Source of the DNA: an uncultured Lachnospiraceae bacterium
Lineage (GTDB): Bacteria; Bacillota; Clostridia; Lachnospirales; Lachnospiraceae
NCBI GenBank assembly: GCA_947172645.1
Contig: CAMWBY010000005.1
Coordinates: 124,001-188,000, forward strand
Direction of reading: 5' to 3'
Length of the DNA: 64,000 bases
In this document: positions 57,595-64,000 of the stretch, in pieces
Layout: each line of letters begins with the position of its first letter
Position numbering within the stretch: the first letter of the stretch is position 1
Program-made: the position numbers and the translations under genes
Notes under the pieces: model-generated
Seen by the model: only the letters and a program-made list of their open reading frames with translations
Told to the model about the DNA's origin: nothing
Database searches by the model: none

Positions 57595-57861
57595 AATGTT
57601 CTTATTAATAATCCCTCTATTATAATCCTTATATTTTGTATAAACTATTGGTTTAAAGTATTCTAACATATATGTTCTTCTGTTTCAACCAGGCATCCGG
57701 TAAAATAACGGATATAAATTGATAAAGCATTTCTGTCTTGGCCAAAACCACGCGGCAGCCAACAATATGCCAAAAACCAAGAGTAGGCAGTCGACAGCCT
57801 GGCATTCGTGGGGAATGAGGAATAATGCTAAGGTAGAAACATTGCAGAAATGGGGGAAAGA

Positions 57862-59256
57862 ATGAATACGAAAACAGAAGAAAACAAGTTGGGTACTATG
57901 CCAATCGGGCGATTGCTGTTTCAAATGTCAGTGCCGCTAGTGTTGTCTCTCGTGATACAAGTGTTGTACGGATTGGTTGACAGTCTGTATGTGGCGCGGA
58001 TTAGCAATGAGGCTTTGACGGCAGTTTCTTTGTGCATGCCGGTACAATATCTGATAACAGGCATAGGCGCAGGCATTGGGGTGGGTACAAATGCGGTTTT
58101 GTCAAAACAGTTAGGCGCGGGGCGCAAGGAAAATACATGCCACATAGTGAAGAATGGATTGCTGATGGCGTGGTGTGCGTCGCTTCTTTTTATTGTCATT
58201 GCGTTGTCCGTGGTTACTCCATTTTTTCATTTTCAGACGGATATCCCACAGATTTTGGATATGTGCACTGCTTACAGCCGGGTTTTATGTCTGTTTGCTT
58301 TTGCGTCTCTGCATCAAGTCTTTTTTGAAAGGCTCTTGAGCGCAACAGGGAAGACGGGCCTTACAATGATTTCTATGGCGGCAGGTTCCGTCATCAATAT
58401 TATTTTGGACCCGGTTATGATTTTCGGGTGGTTTGGCGTGCCTGCACTGGGGATAGAGGGCGCCGCCTACGCCACTGTTATTGCGCAGATGATAGCCGGC
58501 CTGATTGGGTTTGGATTGAATATTTCCAAAAATAAAGAGGTGACCTTCAGGTTTCCGGATAAGAAACCCGACATGGAGATTATCAGACGGATATTAAATA
58601 TCGGGATTCCGGTTGCCATAACAAATTGTATGATTTCCGTGCTTGCTTTTGGCATTAACAACATTGTATTGCCGCTGTCGGTTGTTGCGCCTGCCGTCTA
58701 TGTAGCATGTATCAGATTGCAAAGTTTTGCAGCCATGCCTGCAAACGGGATGAGCGATGCGAATGTATCGATTATTGCTTTCAATCTGGGGGCGGGGAAA
58801 AACAAGAGGATACTGGATACTTTGAGGCTGAGTATTTTTGCGAATCTTGCCATTGGTATTACGGCGGCGGTAGCGTTTTTTATTTTTACGGAGCCGCTTT
58901 TGTTGTTGTTTAACGCTTCCGACGAGATGCTGCGCATTGGCATTCCGGCGTTAAGAACGATTGGGAGTTCTATTCCCCTGATTGGAATCAGTAATATACT
59001 GCGTGGGTGCCTGCAGGCGTTAGGGCGCGGAAAAGACAGCTTTGGGCTGTCTGTCGTACAGGCGGTTTTTCTTTTGGGAGGAGCATGGCTTTTTTCGCTG
59101 ACAGGGAATCTTGATATGGTATGGCTTTCTTTTCCTCTGATGGAGGTGGTCAGGGCAGGCTTAGCGGTAGCGCTTGTCAGAAAGTCGTTTTGTTGCTGCG
59201 GTATCAGTTTTTGCACAGCAGAAAAAGAATCCTGTGAATATATCGATTCAGTATAG
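57862..59256 (+). CDS. MATE-family multidrug efflux transporter
   Basis: A 464-residue polytopic protein with twelve membrane segments. IGRLLFQMSVPLVLSLVIQVLYGLVDSLYVARI and GIGAGIGVGTNAVLSKQLGAGRKE are hallmark MATE features; the second half repeats the pattern (IIRRILNIGIPVAITNCMIS; NLGAGKNKRILDTL). MATE pumps expel cationic drugs in exchange for Na+ or H+. The ATG at 57862 is 5 nt after GGGGG. A divergent LysR gene probably regulates it. Confidence 0.92.
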   Translation: MNTKTEENKLGTMPIGRLLFQMSVPLVLSLVIQVLYGLVDSLYVARISNEALTAVSLCMPVQYLITGIGAGIGVGTNAVLSKQLGAGRKENTCHIVKNGLLMAWCASLLFIVIALSVVTPFFHFQTDIPQILDMCTAYSRVLCLFAFASLHQVFFERLLSATGKTGLTMISMAAGSVINIILDPVMIFGWFGVPALGIEGAAYATVIAQMIAGLIGFGLNISKNKEVTFRFPDKKPDMEIIRRILNIGIPVAITNCMISVLAFGINNIVLPLSVVAPAVYVACIRLQSFAAMPANGMSDANVSIIAFNLGAGKNKRILDTLRLSIFANLAIGITAAVAFFIFTEPLLLLFNASDEMLRIGIPALRTIGSSIPLIGISNILRGCLQALGRGKDSFGLSVVQAVFLLGGAWLFSLTGNLDMVWLSFPLMEVVRAGLAVALVRKSFCCCGISFCTAEKESCEYIDSV

Positions 59257-59290
59257 TGGTGCGGCAGGAATTATGGTACAATAAAAAAAG

Positions 59291-59387
59291 TAAATTCGCT
59301 TTGCGAATTAACTTTGCGAGATTTGCTTCGCAAACTCGAATAATACATAAAATCTATAGTTAATAAATTCGCTTTGCGAATTAACTT
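59291..59387. repeat. Direct repeat pair of a 24-bp palindromic unit
   Basis: An identical 24-bp unit occurs at 59291-59314 and 59364-59387; each contains the palindrome AATTCGCTTTGCGAATT. Between them is another hairpin, CGAG-ATTTGCTTCGCAAA-CTCG (59317-59338). GATTTGCTTCGCAAA also occurs, inverted, inside the element at 29708. The unit lies between the MATE and beta-mannosidase genes. Confidence 0.75.
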
Positions 59388-59442
59388 TACACAGACAGGC
59401 CATGTTTTTAAGTGCATGCAAAAGATTGGAGAAATACGCAGA

Positions 59443-62001
59443 ATGGATAAGATGGTATTGGAACGTAATTGGCAGATGCAGGTAATCGGGGAGAATATTT
59501 ACGGCATCCCTGAGGAGTGGAGGAACGCCCGGATTCCGGGTTCTGTTTACGGCAATTTGTTGGAGCAGGGGCTGATGCCGGACCCGCATGACAGGATGAA
59601 TGAGCTGGAAGCGCTGCGGCTGATGGAGAATGATTTCCGGTTCCGTACAACGTTTACCCTGACGAAGGAACAGACGGAGGCTGATTTTCTGCTGCTGCGC
59701 TTCGAAGGGATTGATACCCTGGCTGATATTTATCTGAATGATGCGCTGCTTGGACATGCGGACAATATGCACCGCGTCTGGGAGTTTGATATTGCAGGCG
59801 CAGCGCGGGTGGGAGAGAATACGCTGCGCGTAGAGCTGCATTCGCCGACTAAGTATATTGCCCAGGAGAATGAGAAGGTCTATTCCAGTGGCTCCGAGGA
59901 AGCTATGAAGGGGTTTCCGCATCTGCGGAAAGCGCATTGCATGTTCGGATGGGACTGGGGCCCAAGACTGCCTGATATGGGTATTTTCAGGGAAGTATGT
60001 ATCTTATCCGGCAAGATGGCGAGGATAGAAGAAGTTTACATAACACAGGACTGGCTGCGTGGTAATGCGGTGGATATATCGCCTAGTGGCGTGGATATCC
60101 ATACCGGAATGGTTGACATAAAGTTTAATGTCACCATTGAAAACTTTGTGGAAGAAGAACATTACGAGATTCGGACGGCGGTTTATGATGACCAGGGCAC
60201 ACTAATCGGGAGTAAATCTTCTAAAACTTGTCTGGAAGAGGACGGGCAGGACGAAGAAGCGCAGAAGGAGGGCGCCGCAGGGTGGGATACCATCACCGTG
60301 CAGGAGCCGAAACGTTGGTGGCCTCATGGTTATGGTGAACAGCCGTTGTATCGTGTGGAAGTCACTTTGGCGGACGAAGCGGGCGCGGTTCTTGATGTGT
60401 GGAGCCGCAGAATCGGTCTTCGTACCATGACGGTGAATACGAATCAGGACGAGTGGGGAGAGTGCTTCGCCCATGAAGTGAACGGGGTCAAAATCTTTGC
60501 CATGGGGGCAGACTATATCCCGGAAGACAACATTTTATCGAGGGTTACGAGGCAGAGTACGGAGCGCCTTTTAAAGGATGCCGTGGCGGCCAACCACAAT
60601 TGTGTCAGAGTATGGGGAGGCGGGTACTATCCCGACGACTGGTTTTTTGACTTATGCGACGAGCTTGGATTGATTGTGTGGCAGGACTTTATGTTCGCCT
60701 GCGCCTGTTACGAACTGAATGACGAATTTGAGAGGAATATCGTCGCGGAAATCAGGGATAATGTGAGGCGTATCCGGCATCATGCCTGTCTGGCGCTCTG
60801 GTGCGGCAATAATGAAATAGAGAGCGTGATATTTGGCCAGATATGGAAGACTTCTCTGAAGCAGAAATATGATTATATTAAAATATTTGAATATATTATC
60901 CCTAAGATTTTGCAGGAGGAAGACCCGGTGACATTCTACTGGCCGTCGTCCCCGTCATCGGGCGGCAATTTCGACAATCCCTATGACGAGAGCAGAGGAG
61001 ATACCCATTATTGGGATGTATGGCATGGCAATAAGCCTTTTACGGAGTACCGCAAGTTCAGATTCCGGTATGTATCGGAATTTGGATTCCAGTCGTTCCC
61101 ATGTCTTAAGACGGTGGAAAGCTTTACACTGCCGAAGGACCGTAATATTTTTTCCAGGGTGATGGAGATGCACCAGAGGAATGTGTCGGCCAACGGTAAG
61201 ATATTGAATTATCTGTCCGCCACATATCTGTACCCTACCAGTTTCGAGATGCTTCTGTATGCTTCGCAGCTTCTGCAGGCGGACGCCATCCGATATGGCA
61301 TCGAACATTTCCGCAGGCAGCGGGGTAGGTGCATGGGCACAGTGGTATGGCAGCTCAATGATATTTGGCCGGTGGCGTCCTGGGCGAGCATCGATTATTA
61401 TGGCCGGTGGAAGGCGCTGCACTATGCGGAGAAGAGGGCTTTTGCACCGATAATGATTTCCTGTGAGGAGACGGGAGAACTGAGCGAGAGGCCGTTCTGC
61501 GTGGCGCAGCCTGCACCCATAGAGATGTCGGCCAGACTGCATGTGGCCAATGAGACGATGGCTCCGGTTAGCGGCGTGGCGACGTGGCAGCTTCGTTCTG
61601 CAAGGGGAGAGGTTTTGCTTGTGGGCGAGGAGGGCGTGACGGTGGAGCCTTTAAGCGGTACGTGGCTGATGAAGCATAATTTCTCGGCTTTCGATGAACT
61701 GGAAGTTTACTTAAGCTATGCCCTCGAAGTGGACGGCAAAGTGGTGTCGGAGAACACCTGTCTGTTTACGGCGCCGAAGCATTTTGCATTCGAAGACCCG
61801 GAACTGTCCTGCAAGAGAGAAGGAGATTATCTGTTAATCAGTGCGCAGGCATATGCGAAGGGCGTAGAGATTCAGGGTGTGGACGGGGACGTGAAGCTTT
61901 CCGATAATTTCTTCGATATGAATCCCGGCGTGAAGCGGATAGAGATTATGGAGGGGAATGCTACGGAGTTTACGCTGAAATCAGTGTATGATATACGGTA
62001 A
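59443..62001 (+). CDS. Beta-mannosidase, glycoside hydrolase family 2
   Basis: An 852-residue cytosolic exo-hydrolase releasing mannose from beta-linked manno-oligosaccharides. The N-terminal sugar-binding jelly roll (1-180) includes the HCMFGWDWGPRLPDMGIFR segment typical of GH2 beta-mannosidases. Ig-like domain 2 spans about 185-310. The TIM barrel (about 310-640) has acid/base Glu in WCGNNEIES and nucleophile Glu in SEFGFQSFP. Ig-like domains close the protein. No signal peptide is present. The ATG at 59443 begins MDKMVLERNWQ; a close ATG at 59452 is possible. No sugar transporter adjoins. Confidence 0.94.
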   Translation: MDKMVLERNWQMQVIGENIYGIPEEWRNARIPGSVYGNLLEQGLMPDPHDRMNELEALRLMENDFRFRTTFTLTKEQTEADFLLLRFEGIDTLADIYLNDALLGHADNMHRVWEFDIAGAARVGENTLRVELHSPTKYIAQENEKVYSSGSEEAMKGFPHLRKAHCMFGWDWGPRLPDMGIFREVCILSGKMARIEEVYITQDWLRGNAVDISPSGVDIHTGMVDIKFNVTIENFVEEEHYEIRTAVYDDQGTLIGSKSSKTCLEEDGQDEEAQKEGAAGWDTITVQEPKRWWPHGYGEQPLYRVEVTLADEAGAVLDVWSRRIGLRTMTVNTNQDEWGECFAHEVNGVKIFAMGADYIPEDNILSRVTRQSTERLLKDAVAANHNCVRVWGGGYYPDDWFFDLCDELGLIVWQDFMFACACYELNDEFERNIVAEIRDNVRRIRHHACLALWCGNNEIESVIFGQIWKTSLKQKYDYIKIFEYIIPKILQEEDPVTFYWPSSPSSGGNFDNPYDESRGDTHYWDVWHGNKPFTEYRKFRFRYVSEFGFQSFPCLKTVESFTLPKDRNIFSRVMEMHQRNVSANGKILNYLSATYLYPTSFEMLLYASQLLQADAIRYGIEHFRRQRGRCMGTVVWQLNDIWPVASWASIDYYGRWKALHYAEKRAFAPIMISCEETGELSERPFCVAQPAPIEMSARLHVANETMAPVSGVATWQLRSARGEVLLVGEEGVTVEPLSGTWLMKHNFSAFDELEVYLSYALEVDGKVVSENTCLFTAPKHFAFEDPELSCKREGDYLLISAQAYAKGVEIQGVDGDVKLSDNFFDMNPGVKRIEIMEGNATEFTLKSVYDIR

Positions 62002-62111
62002 GCGCGGCGGTTTTGCCGCCGAATCCATATATTTTGGGCTTGAGGAGGGAAGAAGGCAGTACCGCTTTATGCGGCATACTGTGTTTAACAGGCAAGAGAG
62101 GACGGAGGCGA

Positions 62112-63029
62112 ATGAATTGGGATGGATTAAGCAGCAGTCCTTGTAACCTGTGTCCCAGGGAGTGCATGGTTGACCGGGCAGGGGGACAAGCCGGGTTTTG
62201 TCAGATGGACGACAGGATTTATGTGGCGAGGGCGGCGCTGCATATGTGGGAGGAACCGTGTATATCCGGGGAAAAGGGTTCCGGTACGGTGTTCTTTTCG
62301 GGCTGTAATCTGCGTTGCGCCTACTGCCAGAATTATGAAATTGCGGCGGGGAAGAGAGGACGGCAGGTTTCCATGAGCAGGCTTGCGGAGATTTTCCTGG
62401 AATTGCAGGGGCAGGGGGCGGAGAATATCAATCTGGTTACGCCTGACCATTGCGTGACGAAAGTGGCGCAGGCCGTCCTCATGTCAAAAGAAATGGGGCT
62501 GCGGCTTCCTGTTGTATATAATTGCAGCGGCTATGCCAAAAGAGAAGTTGTTAAAAATCTGTCGGGAATCGTGGATATTTTCCTGACAGATTTTAAATAT
62601 ATGGATAAAGGACTTGCAGCAAAATACTCGTCTGCGCCGGATTATCCTGAGAAAGCAAAAGAAGCTTTGGAGGAGATGGTTTACATAACTGGAGACCCCG
62701 CCTTTGACGGCCGCGGCATGATGCGGCGGGGTGTGCTTGTGAGACACCTACTTCTGCCTGGGCATAAGAAGAATGCAAGAGACGTCATCAGTTATGTATA
62801 TGGAACTTATGGCGACAGTGTATATTTAAGCCTTATGAATCAGTATACGCCTTTTTTGCGGCTGCGGGAGAACCCTGACTTCCGGGGACTTTGCAGGAAG
62901 GTCACCAAGAGGGAGTATGAGTCGGTGGTGGATTATGCCCTGGGGCTTGGCGTGAAAAACGCTTTTATTCAGGAGGGCGATACGGCGAAGGACAGCTTCA
63001 TCCCTCCATTCAATGAGGAGGGAATCTGA
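62112..63029 (+). CDS. PflX-like radical SAM protein (PFL-activase homologue)
   Basis: A 305-residue radical SAM protein. FFSGCNLRCAYCQNYEI (about 63-79) holds the CxxxCxxC cluster. The N-terminal CNLCPRECMVDRAGGQAGFC gives four further Cys, as in the COG1313/PflX group of pyruvate formate-lyase-activase-like proteins of unknown substrate. The C-terminus is NAFIQEGDTAKDSFIPPF, as in that group. GGAGG lies 4 nt before the chosen ATG, and the upstream in-frame ATG adds a non-homologous arm. It follows the beta-mannosidase after 110 nt, with a small CGGCGG hairpin between. Confidence 0.88.
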   Translation: MNWDGLSSSPCNLCPRECMVDRAGGQAGFCQMDDRIYVARAALHMWEEPCISGEKGSGTVFFSGCNLRCAYCQNYEIAAGKRGRQVSMSRLAEIFLELQGQGAENINLVTPDHCVTKVAQAVLMSKEMGLRLPVVYNCSGYAKREVVKNLSGIVDIFLTDFKYMDKGLAAKYSSAPDYPEKAKEALEEMVYITGDPAFDGRGMMRRGVLVRHLLLPGHKKNARDVISYVYGTYGDSVYLSLMNQYTPFLRLRENPDFRGLCRKVTKREYESVVDYALGLGVKNAFIQEGDTAKDSFIPPFNEEGI

Positions 63030-63139
63030 GAAGGCAGCAACGGAAAAAGCAGGTGACTTTTTCGTGGAAAAGGAGTATAATCAAAAATTACACACGCCCG
63101 GAATAATGTGGCATTATAAAATAAGACAGGAGGATTGAA

Positions 63140-64000
63140 ATGGGACTACTTAAAAAATTTCTTGAACCCGTAGACATGACCGAGGGTGCGCCTTGGAAGA
63201 AAATTATTTTGTTCGCGGTTCCGATGTTGGTGGGTAATATCGCACAGCAGCTCTACAACACAGTGGACAGCGTTGTGGTTGGTAACTATGTGGGGGATAA
63301 TGCGCTTGCGGCGGTTGGCAGTGCGGGGCCAATCCTAAATCTCCTGATTGTATTGTTTGTCGGAATCAGTGTGGGGGCCGGAATTATGGTATCGCAGTAT
63401 TTCGGCGCGAAGGACAGGGAGAAACTTTCCGTCACCATCGGAAACTGTATCACGCTGACTGCAATTGCCACCTTGTTTGTGATGGTGGCGGCATCTTTGG
63501 TGGCGAGGCCGCTTCTGGAACTTTTGGATACGCCGGAGTCAATCATTGACTGGTGCCATTCCTATCTGTTGATTCTGTTTATCGGTTCTGCGGGGCTTGC
63601 CTATTACAATATCCTGAGCGGAATCTTAAGAGGGCTTGGGGATTCCATGTCGGCGCTTGCTTACCTGCTTGTGTCCACGGTGATTAATATTGTGCTTGAT
63701 TTATTGTTCGTAGCCAAGCTTGGTATGGGTGTCAACGGCGTTGCCCTGGCTACGGTGATTGCCCAGTTAGTTTCCGCAATGCTGTGCCAGTATAGGCTGA
63801 TGAAGATGAAGGAATATTTTGATATCAATACCGGCTATCTTAAAATAAAGAAGGAATACAGTGGTAAAATCATCCGCTTAGGTCTTCCTTCCGGTATCAC
63901 GCAGGCTATTTTGTCCATGGCCATGATTGTAGTACAGTCCCTGACCAACAGTTTCGGGGAGATGTTCATCGCTGCCAACGTAATCGTCATGCGTGTGGAC
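63140..64000 (+). CDS. MATE-family efflux transporter, N-terminal part
   Basis: The gene runs off the right edge; 287 codons are visible. It starts MGLLKKFLEPVDMTEGAPWK, then shows MATE features: LFAVPMLVGNIAQQLYNTVDSVVVGNYVG, GAGIMVSQYFGAKDREKL, and LRGLGDSMSALAYLLVSTVINIVLDLLFV. Its N-terminal DMTEGxPWK form is one common in Clostridia and differs from the MATE protein at 57862. AGGAGG lies 6 nt before the ATG. The substrate is unknown. Confidence 0.9.
   Translation, partial: MGLLKKFLEPVDMTEGAPWKKIILFAVPMLVGNIAQQLYNTVDSVVVGNYVGDNALAAVGSAGPILNLLIVLFVGISVGAGIMVSQYFGAKDREKLSVTIGNCITLTAIATLFVMVAASLVARPLLELLDTPESIIDWCHSYLLILFIGSAGLAYYNILSGILRGLGDSMSALAYLLVSTVINIVLDLLFVAKLGMGVNGVALATVIAQLVSAMLCQYRLMKMKEYFDINTGYLKIKKEYSGKIIRLGLPSGITQAILSMAMIVVQSLTNSFGEMFIAANVIVMRVD

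Noticed and set aside
1..64000. tRNA, rRNA or transposase genes
   Set aside because: I looked for tRNA T-loops, rRNA cores and DDE or HUH motifs and found none that held up; the Rpn proteins are nuclease-family, not complete insertion sequences.

Overview
The window reads as chromosome of a spore-forming, gut-type Lachnospiraceae (Clostridia). The evidence is strong GGAGG ribosome-binding sites, about 48-50% GC, Lachnospiraceae-restricted families (DUF5716/DUF5717, DUF5722), SpoIID-like spore proteins, PdxST, a SigV/RsiV pair and Rpn-type nucleases. I saw no rRNA, tRNA, CRISPR array or complete insertion sequence.

Layout. 1-7.5 kb: end of a PHP-domain gene, a PrsA-like foldase lipoprotein, htpG behind a perfect CIRCE operator, an FGGY sugar kinase, and a sigV-rsiV-lipoprotein operon. 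7.7-9 kb: a minus-strand SpoIID-like/peptidoglycan-binding protein. 9.2-16.3 kb: a four-gene operon of unknown function (DUF5717, an actin/Hsp70-like DUF5716, a TPR-like protein, a two-TM coiled-coil protein). 16.3-19.3 kb: purF and purB. 19.5-20.4 kb: an Rpn nuclease with a 12-bp tandem repeat. 20.5-28.4 kb: a cell-envelope sensory block (lipid- or signal-peptide-borne sensor, OmpR regulator, histidine kinase, membrane protein), then an amidase-deacetylase fusion behind six 11-bp direct repeats, an anchored DUF3298-like protein and a LysM protein. 28.4-29.7 kb: a NiCo riboswitch and a cation diffusion facilitator. 29.7-33.7 kb: a 163-nt structured repeat, a DUF5722 glycosidase-like protein, and a second SpoIID-like/LysM protein. 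33.8-36.3 kb: a metal P-type ATPase and its ArsR regulator, with a 24-bp palindromic operator. 36.5-42 kb: purA, an SDR, LysR, HAD phosphatase, a sugar acetyltransferase and an aldo/keto reductase. 42.2-49 kb: a flavodiiron protein, tcdA and an accessory patch with gene remnants, a second Rpn nuclease and small regulators. 49-51.8 kb: pdxS-pdxT and small genes. 52-56.5 kb (minus strand): a lipoprotein, flavodoxin, a truncated marR, a radical-SAM mobile pair and a decayed nitroreductase. 56.5-64 kb: LysR divergent from a MATE pump, a beta-mannosidase, a PflX-like radical SAM enzyme and the start of a second MATE pump.

Regulation is unusually readable here. Visible are CIRCE, an ECF-type promoter, matched SigK-type promoters (AC-N17-CATANNNTA) before both SpoIID-like paralogues, PhoB-box-like tandem repeats, a NiCo riboswitch and an ArsR palindrome. 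A short leader motif (consensus GATTCCGAGAGTRCATA) sits 37-41 nt before the start codon of five unrelated genes; I cannot assign it to a known element and consider it the most novel signal, together with the DUF5716/5717 operon. Several palindromic repeats mark intergenic regions. All family calls are by eye, without database searches.
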